Notes: generated from the letters alone by a model not told the origin. 64,000 nt of DNA from Pseudobacteriovorax antillogorgiicola (GCF_900177345.1 NZ_FWZT01000019.1:1-64000); one strand, 5' to 3'; positions 25,906 through 36,081 are shown, numbered from the stretch's first letter. Made by a program: numbers and translations.

Positions 25906-28900
25906 TTAAGACCTCGAAAGTCGAATGCGAATAGAAGCGTAGAAGCTAAAGAGTACTGGCACCAAGCCCAGGGTGATGGTTGTGCCAAACAGAAGTCCCC
26001 AGCCCATAGCCAGCATCATTTCTGCTAGCATGGCATCGTAGCCTCCTAAGCCGTAAGCTGTAGGAAACAGGCCAGCAACTGTGGTTATCGTTGTGACAAG
26101 AACTGCTCGAAGCCTGGTGGATGAAATACGAGCGATGTCATCGAAGAGGCCATCAAGTTGCCAGCTAAGGTTTTCTTTGAATGTTGAAATCAGAACAATA
26201 GAGTCATTGATAACAACCCCAGACATACCGATGGCGCCGACAACGGCAAAAAAACCAAAGCTGGCTTTTTGATGGAAAAAGAAGGCTAAAATAACGCCAG
26301 CGATTCCAAAGGGAATCGCCGCAAGGATTAAGAATGGGGTGGTAAAACTATTGAAGAGCAGGATTAAAATCGTGTAGATCATAACAACTGCCATCAGTAT
26401 CGATGTCGAAAAACCGCTACTGGACTTTCTTGACTCTTCAACCTCGCCTCGAAAGGTGATGATGCTATTTGGATGCTCTTCTAGGATCCGAGGAAATGGT
26501 CCACTTTCCAGCATTTCAGCCACTTCAAGAGAGGTCAGTTTACTACCTGGTTTCAGATCGCCGTAAACCATGGTGGTTCGCTGGTAGTCTACCCTAGAGA
26601 TACTGGCGGGCTTCTGAAGCTTCTTAACTTCGATGACTTCTCGCAAGGGCACAAGGTAACCGGCACTATTGCCAATATGTTTCTCTAGTAGCTGCTCGAT
26701 CTTCTTACGAGAATCCACGGAATTGGTGAGCCGAACTTCAATCTCTTGATCACCCTCGGGAAGGGTGTATAGAATCTGTCCTTCAACAAATATCCGAATA
26801 CTCTCAGCAATTGTTTTTGGATCGAGATTTAGTTGGGCCATACGGTCCTTTCGGAAATCAATCTCATAAGTGTCTTCTAGCAGCGGAGCTTCAATCTCGC
26901 TGTTATGAACTCCCTCGATCTTATCAAGCTCGGCCTTTACAAGCTGGGCAATCTCATGACGTTCGCCATCGCGATTTGATTGAATCATTATCTCCAGTGG
27001 GCTGCCACTAGAAAATCCAAATCGACCCTTGATAACGCGAGCCTTGGTGAACTCAGTCATTTCCTTGAGCTTCGTCGCCCAACGGTCTGAGATACTTTCC
27101 GAACTCTCAGCTCGCTCTTCCTTTGCAGTCAGCTCAATGCGGTAAGAAATACTATTGGCCAAGCTCTGGCGGCCTCGTCGGCTTTGGCCAATGCTACTGC
27201 GAATGCCTACTACCAGACCTTCATCTTGTAGCACCATAGATTCGATTTTCCGTGATAATTCTGCCGTTTCAATGGCATTTTGCGCATCCTTTGCTGTTGC
27301 TCTAATGAATATCTCTGAATTCTCGTCTTGGGGGAAGAGGACGAATTTGAGCTTATTTTGAAAGATGTAGACTGAGCCGGCTAGAATACCGATAAAAACG
27401 AGGACGTAGATCGCCCGGAATCGGAGCACGATTTTGAGAAGTTTGGCAAAACGTTCTTCGAATTTAAAGAACCAGTGCCCCGCTTCTTTTTGCTCTTTGA
27501 GTTTCCAGCCTTGGAGGTGAGATGGAAGTATGAGGGTGGATTCAAGTAGGCTTCCCATGAGCATGATGATGACGATCGATGGGATATAAAGCACAAATGA
27601 TGAGAATCGGCCCTCGAAAAAATAAAAGGGAACAAAGGCAACACAAGTGGTTAAGATGCTAGCAATAATGGGTAGCATCACCTGTTTTGTGCCTTCGACG
27701 CTGGCATCGAGTTCCGATAGCCCTAAAGACTTTTTCCGGGATACATTTTCAGCCACAATGATCGCATCATCGACAACGATTCCTAAGACGATGATTACGG
27801 CAGCGAGGGTCACGTTGTTGACAGTAAAGCCAAGGTAGTTGGAAATAATCAAGGTAAAGCACAGGGAAAACGGAATACCCATAGCAACCCATATCCCAGA
27901 CCTAAGGTCGAGGAAAAGGAGGAGGCAAATGAGAATTAGAAGGAATCCCACAATGCCATTGCTGGCGATGATCTTGAGTCGGTTGGAGATCACATAGGAT
28001 TCGTCGTCCAGAGCTATGATCTTAAGCTTGGCGTTCTTACGACTCTGCTTGAATTGATCGAGAATCTTTAATACTGCCTCTTGCGCCTCTGTAATATCTG
28101 CATCAACTGATTTACGAATATTGATGATCACAGCTTCGTGGCCATTAACCTTTTGAATGGATCGTGTTTTTTGAAAGATCCGTAACACTTTTGCTACGTC
28201 CTTGAGTCGGATGTTGCGGCCTCCAAAATTACTGGACACAGTGAGATTCTCAAACTTCTCAACCTGGTCAAGCTCGGATTGGATCGTTACTTTGGTTTCA
28301 CCCGTATCTTCTAGGGCGCCAGCTGGAAGACGGATATTATTATTGCGAATTGATGCTGCAATTTGGCTTATTGGGATTTCGAACTGCTCTAGCTTGGTGG
28401 GCTCAACAAGGATCTGTATCTCCTGCTCAAGAAACCCCCGTTGGCTCACAGAGCTGATCAATGGTGACGCGACGAGCATATTTTCGAGTGAGCGGGCTTG
28501 GTCTTGAACCATGCGCCGATCTTCGAAGTTCAAAAGGTGGGCTTCACTGTGAGACAGGGAAATGTCCATAATCGCCTTCTCACTGGTCTTAAATTGCCGG
28601 AAGCTGATGGTTTCGCGAACGCGGTCAGGCAACGGTGCGTCGAGTGCAGCCTCGCGTATGGACTGTAGAACGACCTGCTTGTCATCCAGGTTGTTTAGGA
28701 GTGATACCGAGATGGAGGCGCTACCTGTGCCTGCTTCGCTGCTAATGGTTTCAATGCCGGAGAGTCCCCGCAAGCGTTTCTCGATTTCAAAGATGACCAG
28801 ACGTTCGACATCCGCTGCATTGGCGCCTGGATATGAGGCACTAATGCGAATTGAGTTGGATTCAAACTCTGGCATCTCTTCCTTTTTGATGTGAAACCAA

Positions 28901-28986
28901 GATAAGATTCCACCAAGAAGGACAAGGCCAAATAGCAAGTTTGTCAGCCGATGATTCTGAGAGAAGTATGATAGTAAACTCTGCAA
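25906..28986 (-). CDS. RND-family efflux transporter (AcrB-like)
   Basis: 1026 residues, inner-membrane proton-driven exporter. Start TTG 28986, with AGGAG eight bases before it. N-terminal TM1, then the porter domain (SYPGANAADVERLVIFEIEK), TM2-6 around residues 335-480 with the proton-relay pair in GIVVDDAIIVAENV, a second porter half, and TM8-12 (FFAVVGAIGMSGVVINDSIVL; TTVAGLFPTAYGLGG). Resembles the HAE1-like group with HIKKEEMPEFE early. No membrane-fusion (adaptor) gene accompanies it in this window, which is unusual for an RND-TolC pair. Confidence 0.92.
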   Translation of the reverse strand: MQSLLSYFSQNHRLTNLLFGLVLLGGILSWFHIKKEEMPEFESNSIRISASYPGANAADVERLVIFEIEKRLRGLSGIETISSEAGTGSASISVSLLNNLDDKQVVLQSIREAALDAPLPDRVRETISFRQFKTSEKAIMDISLSHSEAHLLNFEDRRMVQDQARSLENMLVASPLISSVSQRGFLEQEIQILVEPTKLEQFEIPISQIAASIRNNNIRLPAGALEDTGETKVTIQSELDQVEKFENLTVSSNFGGRNIRLKDVAKVLRIFQKTRSIQKVNGHEAVIINIRKSVDADITEAQEAVLKILDQFKQSRKNAKLKIIALDDESYVISNRLKIIASNGIVGFLLILICLLLFLDLRSGIWVAMGIPFSLCFTLIISNYLGFTVNNVTLAAVIIVLGIVVDDAIIVAENVSRKKSLGLSELDASVEGTKQVMLPIIASILTTCVAFVPFYFFEGRFSSFVLYIPSIVIIMLMGSLLESTLILPSHLQGWKLKEQKEAGHWFFKFEERFAKLLKIVLRFRAIYVLVFIGILAGSVYIFQNKLKFVLFPQDENSEIFIRATAKDAQNAIETAELSRKIESMVLQDEGLVVGIRSSIGQSRRGRQSLANSISYRIELTAKEERAESSESISDRWATKLKEMTEFTKARVIKGRFGFSSGSPLEIMIQSNRDGERHEIAQLVKAELDKIEGVHNSEIEAPLLEDTYEIDFRKDRMAQLNLDPKTIAESIRIFVEGQILYTLPEGDQEIEVRLTNSVDSRKKIEQLLEKHIGNSAGYLVPLREVIEVKKLQKPASISRVDYQRTTMVYGDLKPGSKLTSLEVAEMLESGPFPRILEEHPNSIITFRGEVEESRKSSSGFSTSILMAVVMIYTILILLFNSFTTPFLILAAIPFGIAGVILAFFFHQKASFGFFAVVGAIGMSGVVINDSIVLISTFKENLSWQLDGLFDDIARISSTRLRAVLVTTITTVAGLFPTAYGLGGYDAMLAEMMLAMGWGLLFGTTITLGLVPVLFSFYASIRIRLSRS

Positions 28987-29090
28987 GGTATAGCTCCTGG
29001 ATTGCGTATCATGGGAAATCTATACCATGGCACATATAATGAGAAGGGAAATTTCTGATTGCGAGCGGTTGCTTGTAGATAAAAAAGAAA

Positions 29091-29117
29091 AAAGAGGAAC
29101 CGGTTTGGCCCCTCTTT
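29091..29117 (-). terminator. Rho-independent terminator
   Basis: AAAGAGG (29091-29097) pairs with CCTCTTT (29111-29117), with an inner AACCGGTT. On the minus strand a long T-rich run follows. Terminates the leftward signalling operon ending at 29146. Confidence 0.85.
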
Positions 29118-29145
29118 CGAACGTGCGCGGGCAGTTGATGGATTC

Positions 29146-30396
29146 CTATCCGATCATTTCAAAGAATTCATCGACATCTTCACTACTATCTGGAAACTTC
29201 TGATCGAGATCGTCTGCATTGCTAAGTGTCATTAGGTTTTGCTTGATGCCAAATTGCTTTTTAACAAGTTCTGCATAGGTGCTGGCCTTCGCAAATCGAT
29301 CCTGGCTCTCTTGAAAAGATCTTTCGAACCAGGCCATGGCATTCTCATAATCTTCCTGGCGGAAGTAACCGTAACCGATGTTGAACATCACTTTGGTTTT
29401 ATCACGGCGGTTGTTTAAAAACGATAGTGCCGATTGGTAGTGTGTAATTCCATCGTCTATAGCGCCTGATTGCACCTTTGAAATCCCGATTGAATTCATG
29501 AGGCACGCAAACGGTTTTGAAATCGAAGGTGGTTTAGAGCAAAGAAATTCATCTAGATTTTGAGCGATAATTGCGCCGGCGTTTGCTGCTTCGCTTTGAC
29601 TATCAATTTCCAGCCCCCTAGCAAAAGTGTCCTTGGCTAGCTGAGACTCTTGCTCTTGAAGTTCTAGTTGGCCTAAGGTGCAGATCCGGCCTAGATTGTC
29701 CGGCGATATCTTATCGGCTGCTTTAAGGAACTGATAGGCTTTATGGTTTTCTTTCCGCTCCAATGCGATTTTGCCTAGATTGCTCAGTGCCCTGATATTC
29801 TTCTTATCTACAGCTAGGATTTTTTTCTGTACAGCTTCACAAGCGCTAAGCTGGTTTTTTTCTAAAAGAACGTCTGAAACCAGAAGGCCTAGTGGAATCG
29901 GATTAGGGGCTTTGTCCAGTAATTTAAGAATCGACTTAATTGCCTGAAGGTTCTCACAGCCTTTTTTGAAGGCTTTGTCAATAAGCCGAAAATTGGCTTG
30001 ATACCATTGGTACTCTTTATTCACTGCTTGAAGTTTAGTGCGAAATATGGATTGGGTGACCGGCTTCTGGAGGAAGTCCATCGAGAAGAACTCTTCCGTA
30101 AGCGTCATATCGTGTTCACTAATAACGCCCGAGAAAACCAAAATGGGAGTTAAAGCCGTTGCCTGTTTGGCTCGTATGCGGTTGACAATGCCAGCACCGG
30201 TGATCTGCCCTTTGGCTGACCAATCGACGATGAAGAGATCAAACTTTTCGGTATCCAGAGCCTTAGCGAGATCGTCTGGTGACTCGTATTCAGCGACGTC
30301 CTGGTATCCCTCTTCAAGACAGTATTGGGTAAGAATCTCTCGATAGTGGAGATCTGCATCCATAACTGCAACTCGTTTGCCCGTGTTGGTGGTCAC
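29146..30396 (-). CDS. Receiver domain plus TPR protein
   Basis: 416 residues. GTG 30396 start with GGAGG upstream. Residues 1-125: CheY-like receiver (phospho-acceptor Asp58 in LFIVDWS, DADLHYRE acidic pair, Lys in FLQKPVT). Residues about 150-400: tetratricopeptide repeats (ALSNLGKIALERKENHKAYQ, NIGYGYFRQEDYENAMAWFE). No output enzyme domain, so it likely acts through protein contacts when phosphorylated. Last gene of the leftward group with CheY and two CheX-like genes, after a 210-bp gap that contains a stem-loop. Confidence 0.88.
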   Translation of the reverse strand: MTTNTGKRVAVMDADLHYREILTQYCLEEGYQDVAEYESPDDLAKALDTEKFDLFIVDWSAKGQITGAGIVNRIRAKQATALTPILVFSGVISEHDMTLTEEFFSMDFLQKPVTQSIFRTKLQAVNKEYQWYQANFRLIDKAFKKGCENLQAIKSILKLLDKAPNPIPLGLLVSDVLLEKNQLSACEAVQKKILAVDKKNIRALSNLGKIALERKENHKAYQFLKAADKISPDNLGRICTLGQLELQEQESQLAKDTFARGLEIDSQSEAANAGAIIAQNLDEFLCSKPPSISKPFACLMNSIGISKVQSGAIDDGITHYQSALSFLNNRRDKTKVMFNIGYGYFRQEDYENAMAWFERSFQESQDRFAKASTYAELVKKQFGIKQNLMTLSNADDLDQKFPDSSEDVDEFFEMIG

Positions 30397-30564
30397 GGCC
30401 CCTCCGCATGGATTGAAAAAATTAGCCTCAAGTACGTCTGTTATTTCCCGTTCGGCGAAGGGCTTGGTAATTTGAAGTAAGCTTTCTTAGGGGGATTTTT
30501 CTGGGGAGTCACTGCAAGTTCACGTGGCCTTGTGGCCAGGTTATTTTTCCCTGAAAGTGGGAAA

Positions 30565-30589
30565 GCTCAAGAGTTTTGCACCCTTGAGC
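30565..30589 (-). terminator. Stem-loop between CheX-like and receiver-TPR genes
   Basis: GCTCAAG (30565-30571) pairs with CTTGAGC (30583-30589), loop 11, placed 18 bp after the stop of the CheX-like gene. Weak T-run; may attenuate rather than fully end transcription. Confidence 0.5.
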
Positions 30590-30606
30590 CGTTTGTACTA
30601 AATCAT

Positions 30607-31218
30607 TTAGAGGAAGTCTACGTCGCCGCCGTCGTCTTGCTCAGCAAGAGATGACGTGCTTTTCAGCATTTCTGTGACGCCGGCCCAATCGTGGATTTCT
30701 ACATCCCAACTACAGAGAATTTGGGCATTATCTAAGGTAAAGATCCAAAAGTCGTAAATCTCTTCTTCTTCATCCTCTTTAAATGCTAGAGGTTCTGAGA
30801 GGGCGGGCTTCTGGTTGGGAAGGTTGACGACCAGTTCACCAGATTCTTTCAGTGCTGAATAATTACTTTGAAGCCAAATCTTCAACGCACCAGCAGTAAG
30901 GTTACAGTATTCCCGGATGAAGTCGTGGCAAAGAAATGGCGAGATATTTTTACCCTTGAAGCTTGCCTTTTGAGAAGCAAAGGCTTTGGCGTCGTCAACT
31001 TGGTAGTACACCCGAAAGGTGAATATCAAGTCTTCAGATTCCACGATGATCTTAACCATCCAATCATCTTCTGACAGTGCTGGATGAGACTCCATTTCGA
31101 TGGCTTGGAATCCAGCCGCTGGGATTACGCTCTTGAGTCGGTTGGAGGCCGCATCCCGTAGGGCGCCCTTTAACATACTGATGTCGTTGCCATCATAAAG
31201 TTTTTTCGCTTCAGTCAC
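30607..31218 (-). CDS. CheX/CheC-like protein (second of three)
   Basis: 203 residues, GTG 31218 with AAGGA upstream. I place it in the CheC/CheX/FliY fold because it keeps the first half of the phosphatase motif D-x3-E-x2-N (Asp99, Glu103, Asn106), followed by LTAGALK and a VNLP turn at residue 134, a few residues later than usual. In CheX and CheC the Glu and Asn remove phosphate from CheY-P. The Asp/Glu-rich C-terminus (QDDGGDVDFL) is an oddity. Sits 11 bp after the previous CheX-like gene: one operon with cheY. Confidence 0.7.
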   Translation of the reverse strand: MTEAKKLYDGNDISMLKGALRDAASNRLKSVIPAAGFQAIEMESHPALSEDDWMVKIIVESEDLIFTFRVYYQVDDAKAFASQKASFKGKNISPFLCHDFIREYCNLTAGALKIWLQSNYSALKESGELVVNLPNQKPALSEPLAFKEDEEEEIYDFWIFTLDNAQILCSWDVEIHDWAGVTEMLKSTSSLAEQDDGGDVDFL

Positions 31219-31229
31219 AGCATGATTCC

Positions 31230-31715
31230 TTAAGCTGATTTATCGAATTTTACACTTTCAGAAATATCCGCCTGGAATGTAATTCCAAGTTGATACGTAC
31301 CGTTGCTAAACACATATGTCTCAGGTTCTGTTTTGACGTCGTCGGCTTTCTCAAAGGGACTATTTTGAGAGCTTGGAGGATTCAAAGTGGTGTCTAAGTC
31401 GAAGGACAAGAGGTCGTTTTTGATGTTGCCGAGAACCCGATTAACAATTTCACCAACCCAATCCATCAAATCTTCCTCGACAATTTCGTCGCCGTACTTA
31501 CGTTCCGGGTGGCTGTGCTTTAGTGCTGCTGGGTCCACATTGATGATCAAGTAGCCGTTGATGTGATTGCCTTTGACCTTGATCCGAGAAGAATAACAAT
31601 TGGTGAAATCGAAGTCAGCATTCTCTTCAAAGACCATATCTTCGTCAAATCGATTTTTAAAAAAATCATAAAAACCATCCACGATGATTTGTTTTAACTT
31701 GGGGTTATAGCTCAC
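31230..31715 (-). CDS. CheX-like phosphatase-family protein (first of three)
   Basis: 161 residues from GTG 31715, chosen because AGGAG lies five bases before it; the frame is open to TTG 31739, which overlaps the cheY stop. It carries the full CheX/CheC motif D-x3-E-x2-N-x21-P: Asp85, Glu89, Asn92 and Pro114, inside MDWVGEIVNRVLGNIKNDL. Predicted to dephosphorylate a CheY-type receiver; the cheY gene immediately upstream is the natural partner. Cytoplasmic. Divergence of the flanks means phosphatase activity is inference. Confidence 0.8.
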   Translation of the reverse strand: MSYNPKLKQIIVDGFYDFFKNRFDEDMVFEENADFDFTNCYSSRIKVKGNHINGYLIINVDPAALKHSHPERKYGDEIVEEDLMDWVGEIVNRVLGNIKNDLLSFDLDTTLNPPSSQNSPFEKADDVKTEPETYVFSNGTYQLGITFQADISESVKFDKSA

Positions 31716-31729
31716 GCTGTCTCCTCTCG

Positions 31730-32098
31730 TTATGCGCAAAATGTATCGAGTAGGGTGTTCACCGTCTTGGGGTCTGCTGGTTTGATGATCCAGCCTGTGA
31801 CTCCCAACTCTTTGGCTCGTTTCATCACGTCTTGAGTTGCTTCGCTTGTTAGCATAACAACGGGTAGATTTTGGAATTTGTCCTGTTTTTTTACAGCCTC
31901 AAGAAACTCAATGCCATTCATTTCGGGCATGTTTACGTCGCAAAAGACGAGCTTGATGTCTTCCTTTTCTTCCAGTTTGGCAAGGGCTTCCTTGCCATTT
32001 TGAGCTTCGATGGTGAGGATACCATGGTTGTGAACAACCCGAACAACTTCTTTTCGTGCAGTTTTTGAATCATCAACGATAAGAACTTTTGTAGCCAT
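31730..32098 (-). CDS. CheY-like single-domain response regulator
   Basis: 122 residues, one receiver domain: VLIVDDSKTARKEV (acidic pocket), Asp54 in FCDVNMPEMNG, Thr in MLTSEA and Lys in IIKPADP. These match chemotaxis CheY closely. It has no output domain, so it acts by binding a target. First gene of the leftward operon with CheX-like genes; divergent from the CheA-like DISM kinase gene, which is the likely phosphodonor. The 166-bp gap between them must hold both promoters. Confidence 0.9.
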   Translation of the reverse strand: MATKVLIVDDSKTARKEVVRVVHNHGILTIEAQNGKEALAKLEEKEDIKLVFCDVNMPEMNGIEFLEAVKKQDKFQNLPVVMLTSEATQDVMKRAKELGVTGWIIKPADPKTVNTLLDTFCA

Positions 32099-32264
32099 GA
32101 TGTGTTCCGATCTCGTAGAAAATTGAACCCTTATTAATGGTACTTGCGTATCCTGTTCTAGATCAAGTCCTATAGCAACCTACTTGATGAATCATTCAGA
32201 AAAATGAAAATCTTCCGATATCAGATTGAGAAGAATCTTGTATCTTTGGTGAAATAGAAAAAAT

Positions 32265-34913
32265 ATGAACATTGTCTTTCGATGCTTTGTTTGTACCCTG
32301 GTACTTGCAGAGCTGTCATTAGCAGAAAATCAAAGCAACACTCCAGGTGTCCTCGATCTACGGGGGCATGACTGGCAAAAAAATGATTTGCTTGCGATCT
32401 CTGAGAATTGGCATTACTACGACAAGCAGCTCATCGATTCAAGTAGTCTTAACCAGGCTAGCGACCCTGAAACTGTAGATGCCCAGGTTGTGATGGCTGA
32501 TGTGACTCCCGGTGGGATTGATGGCTATGGGACACTTCACCTTAGAGTAATCTTGGATGCACCACGCCAACTCACATTTTGGACTGCTGAAATTTTCTCT
32601 AGTCATAAAATTATAGTCGATGATGTGATCTTGAGTGAGGGCGGCATTGTAGGAACCTCAGCCACCGAGGAAGTGCCTGGGCAGCGGGAGTCCTTGTTGA
32701 CTTTTACTCCGAAGCAGGCCACCTTCGATATTTTTATCCAGAACTCTAATTTTGCGACTCATAGGCGCTTCTCAGCTTTGGAAACTTACTTAGGTCTTGA
32801 GCCAGCGATCATCAAGAAGCGGAAGGGCGATATCATCACCGATGCATTCTTGGTCGGTGCGATTGTGATGATGGGTTTTTATCATCTGATCCTGTACCTT
32901 TTGAGGCGTGAAGAACGGGCACCCCTTTGGTTTGGTCTTTTCTGCTTGATTATCGGCGTCCGTACATTTGTCCGTTCTAATGGGCTTTGGCACCACCATG
33001 TATTCGAGACTCCTGATATCATCTGGAGTTCGAAGGTTGAATACATGACTTTTGGACTCGGAGTACTTACCTTTATAAGATTTTTTAACCTGTTATATAA
33101 TAAGGAAGTCTGGCGCTGGATCGTTCAGCTCGGTGTATGGACGTCGTTGGCTTTTACAGCCTTGGCCTTAGTCACCTCGCCAAAGATATTTGGTCAATCC
33201 CTCCCTTACTTTCAACTGGTTGTTGTGTTTATTCTACTAAGCGTTGTGACAGCCCTGGTTAATGTGGTGAGAAAGAAACGAGATGGTAGCCTGATATTCC
33301 TCGTGGGTTTCAGTGCCTTGGGCTTCGGAGTCGTCAACGACATTCTTCTATCTCAAAATAGTGCCGCCATCAATGCAACAATTGTTCATTGGGGACTCCT
33401 TGGTTTTATCCTTTCTCAGTCAGCTATTCTATCCAAGCGCTTTGCTGCTGACTACCGGCAGCTACGGGTCGCCGAGGGAAAAATTAGAGTCTTAAACGAG
33501 AATCTAGAGCGCAAGGTCGAAGAGAGAACCCAAACGATCCGGACCATATATGATAACGTCAAGACAGGCTTCTTACGGGTTGATCATGATGGACACGTCC
33601 TTGAAGGTTTCACTGCATCTTGCGATGACCTTTTCCACAAAAAAGTGGAATCCGGAACCAGCCTTGCTACGATCTTAGAACTCGATCCGCGAGAAACAGA
33701 ACATTTTAGTCTTGCGATAACCCAAATATTTGATGATATGCTCCCTGAAGAGGCAGCATTGAGTCAGGTTGCACGTCGCTATATTCTGCACCACGGGGCC
33801 GTCGACTTAGAAGGAGCGGTCATTCGTGACGGGGAAAATAGCGTCGAATCGATTCTCTATAGCGTGTCTGATGCTGGTCCGGTGCTTCGTGCCGAGAAAG
33901 AAGCCCATTTGAATCAATGCCTCTTGAAAATCGTGCGGGAAAAGGAAGCCTTCAAATCGTTCGTAATCGATGCTGAGGAACGGGTTGATCTAGCCTGTAG
34001 TCATCTGAAGGATAAAGATCGTAGCCATTTCAAAATGGTTCTTCATACACTTAAGGGTAACTTTTACTCGTTCGGCTTGGAAGATATAGGGTCATATATC
34101 CACGAGCTTGAAAGTCTGCTCCATCCTCATGTGGATGACGTCCGTGAAATCCAATCCATGTTACAAAGCTTTATGAATAAGCATGCAGAAGTGATAGGCT
34201 TGGATGGCAAGCTTCACGGTGAAAAATCCTATGCCCTATCGGAAGGAAGTATTGCGCTTTTACGTGATCGTCTCGAAGCAGAAAAGGCCGACGTCAAAAT
34301 TATCAAGATTGTGGATTACTGGTTGAAAGACATCCAGAAAGTAACGGCTTTCTCTCTGCTTTCTCATTTTAGAGAGGTGGTGAAACACCTCGCTTTGCAG
34401 CTGGGTAAAGAGGTTGACTTCAAAATTATCGGTGGCGATATTCTCGTCGACCCCCAGCTAGTACAGAATATTATTCATAATCTGATTCATCTAGTGCGGA
34501 ATGCTTTGGATCATGGCATCGAATTTCCTGATGAGCGCGGCGACAAGGCACCTGTTGGCAGTCTAACTATCAAAGTCGAACAACACGACGACGAGATTCG
34601 GCTGGTAGTGGAAGACGATGGCAAGGGCCTCGATCAAGAGAAAATTAAAAGCAAAGCTATAGGTAGAGGGCTGATGTCCCAGCTTGAATTGGATAAAATG
34701 AACGAAGATGAAATTCTCAAATTGATATTTGACAATGGTTTTTCAACCCGCGATCGCGTGACCGAGATCTCAGGCCGTGGGTTTGGTATGGGAGCATTAC
34801 TAACTGCAGTGCAAGAGATTGGAGGAGATATCCAAGTGGCCTCGACAAGAGGGCAGGGAACTCGCTTCACTCTGAAGCTGCACCAAGATGGCATGAAGTT
34901 AAAGTCAGCGTAA
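32265..34913 (+). CDS. 7TMR-DISM sensor kinase with CheA-like HPt and ATPase
   Basis: 882 residues. Signal peptide, then an extracellular 7TMR-DISMED2-type sensory domain (about 25-185), seven membrane segments (about 190-395), a coiled coil (EGKIRVLNENLERKVEERTQ), a PAS-like stretch (430-540), an HPt domain with His594 in LHTLKGNFYSFGL, and a CheA-type ATPase (N-box VRNALDHGIEFPDERG, DDGKGLD, GRGFGMGAL). The HPt-to-ATPase order is that of CheA, but there is no CheW-like P5 domain. A DISM receptor fused to a CheA-like core is uncommon. It likely phosphorylates the nearby CheY and receiver-TPR proteins. Confidence 0.88.
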   Translation: MNIVFRCFVCTLVLAELSLAENQSNTPGVLDLRGHDWQKNDLLAISENWHYYDKQLIDSSSLNQASDPETVDAQVVMADVTPGGIDGYGTLHLRVILDAPRQLTFWTAEIFSSHKIIVDDVILSEGGIVGTSATEEVPGQRESLLTFTPKQATFDIFIQNSNFATHRRFSALETYLGLEPAIIKKRKGDIITDAFLVGAIVMMGFYHLILYLLRREERAPLWFGLFCLIIGVRTFVRSNGLWHHHVFETPDIIWSSKVEYMTFGLGVLTFIRFFNLLYNKEVWRWIVQLGVWTSLAFTALALVTSPKIFGQSLPYFQLVVVFILLSVVTALVNVVRKKRDGSLIFLVGFSALGFGVVNDILLSQNSAAINATIVHWGLLGFILSQSAILSKRFAADYRQLRVAEGKIRVLNENLERKVEERTQTIRTIYDNVKTGFLRVDHDGHVLEGFTASCDDLFHKKVESGTSLATILELDPRETEHFSLAITQIFDDMLPEEAALSQVARRYILHHGAVDLEGAVIRDGENSVESILYSVSDAGPVLRAEKEAHLNQCLLKIVREKEAFKSFVIDAEERVDLACSHLKDKDRSHFKMVLHTLKGNFYSFGLEDIGSYIHELESLLHPHVDDVREIQSMLQSFMNKHAEVIGLDGKLHGEKSYALSEGSIALLRDRLEAEKADVKIIKIVDYWLKDIQKVTAFSLLSHFREVVKHLALQLGKEVDFKIIGGDILVDPQLVQNIIHNLIHLVRNALDHGIEFPDERGDKAPVGSLTIKVEQHDDEIRLVVEDDGKGLDQEKIKSKAIGRGLMSQLELDKMNEDEILKLIFDNGFSTRDRVTEISGRGFGMGALLTAVQEIGGDIQVASTRGQGTRFTLKLHQDGMKLKSA

Positions 34914-34923
34914 CGGAAACACT

Positions 34924-36081
34924 ATGGCTATTATTCCAAATGACTTAATTGCACTTTATGAACTATTTGCCTCGTTCGAATCAGCGGCGCTATTCACTGA
35001 TGACCTCATAGAAGAGTTGCCACTGATTTGTATTCTAACCAATGTGGAAGGGCAGATCATTCGAATTAATAGCTATGGTGAGGAGTACTTCTATCGTAAA
35101 AAATATGACGTTGTCGGCACAAACCTTACTCAATTGGTCTCCGAAAATGCGCGGCAGAGTTTCTCTGATTATATCGAAGGCTTGAAACATGATCCCAGCC
35201 TCAGCCTATCTTACATTGAGCAAAACGAAGAGGAATATATCAACTGGAAATCTCTGGTAATACGTAGCCCGAACGCTCGAACGCCTATCGTTGTAGTCTT
35301 GGGAGATGATGTAACGGAAACGGTGACCCTAAAATCTAGTGTTCTCAGCGCTCGAACGGTTCAAAAAGCTCTATTACCCGTATCTTTCGAAGTTGAAGGG
35401 GTTACCCTTCGTTGGGTTTATGAATCTGCTGAAGCTACCGGTGGCGACTGGTTTGACTATCTTTTTGATGAAGAACGGAATCGCCTGATTGTGTGTATTG
35501 CAGATGTTAATGGTCATGGAACCGCGGCAGCGATGGTTACTGGCTGTGTCGCTGGCTTATTTCGTGGGGTATTGAAAACACTTCTAGCGCCGGAGTTTGA
35601 TGGCAAACGTTTGGATTTGTTTGCAAGCAGTTTGAACAATGGGATCTACGATATCCTGCAAAGAGCCAATCGCTTACTGACCCTGGCAATCATCGAAATT
35701 GATCTTAACACTGGTGATGGTCACTACGTGAGCTGTGGTCATCCCCGTGTGATGCTCTTTGGTAAAAACAAAGTAAAAGGACTACTGAATCGAAATGGGC
35801 CCATTGGTGTGACCGAGAACCAAAAGTTCCAGGGTACTGCCTTCCATTTGCCCGAGGACGAGTCACTTTTTCTTTATACGGATGGACTCATAGAAAATGA
35901 AGATATCAGTGGCAAGCGTTTGACCTCTCGTGACCTGCGTTTGATTCTAGGCGGTCGCAATGTGCCTGATCTCAAATACAATAAATTGCGCCACTTCGTG
36001 AAGAGTCTGGACTGTGTGAGCCCTTTCAATGATGATGTGGCTTTTGTTATCGTAACCCGAGATCCAAAGGAAGGTGGGTAA
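34924..36081 (+). CDS. PAS domain plus SpoIIE/PP2C-type phosphatase
   Basis: 385 residues, starting 10 bp after the kinase gene. Residues 22-130: PAS domain (ILTNVEGQIIRINSYGEEYF). Residues 165-380: PPM/SpoIIE phosphatase with metal-binding Asp residues in TGGDWFDYLFD, IADVNGHGTAAAMVT, LYTDGLIEN and FNDDVAFVIV. Such proteins remove phosphate from Ser or Thr of partner proteins, typically STAS-domain regulators; no STAS gene is present here. Likely controlled by the DISM kinase or by binding through PAS. Confidence 0.9.
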   Translation: MAIIPNDLIALYELFASFESAALFTDDLIEELPLICILTNVEGQIIRINSYGEEYFYRKKYDVVGTNLTQLVSENARQSFSDYIEGLKHDPSLSLSYIEQNEEEYINWKSLVIRSPNARTPIVVVLGDDVTETVTLKSSVLSARTVQKALLPVSFEVEGVTLRWVYESAEATGGDWFDYLFDEERNRLIVCIADVNGHGTAAAMVTGCVAGLFRGVLKTLLAPEFDGKRLDLFASSLNNGIYDILQRANRLLTLAIIEIDLNTGDGHYVSCGHPRVMLFGKNKVKGLLNRNGPIGVTENQKFQGTAFHLPEDESLFLYTDGLIENEDISGKRLTSRDLRLILGGRNVPDLKYNKLRHFVKSLDCVSPFNDDVAFVIVTRDPKEGG

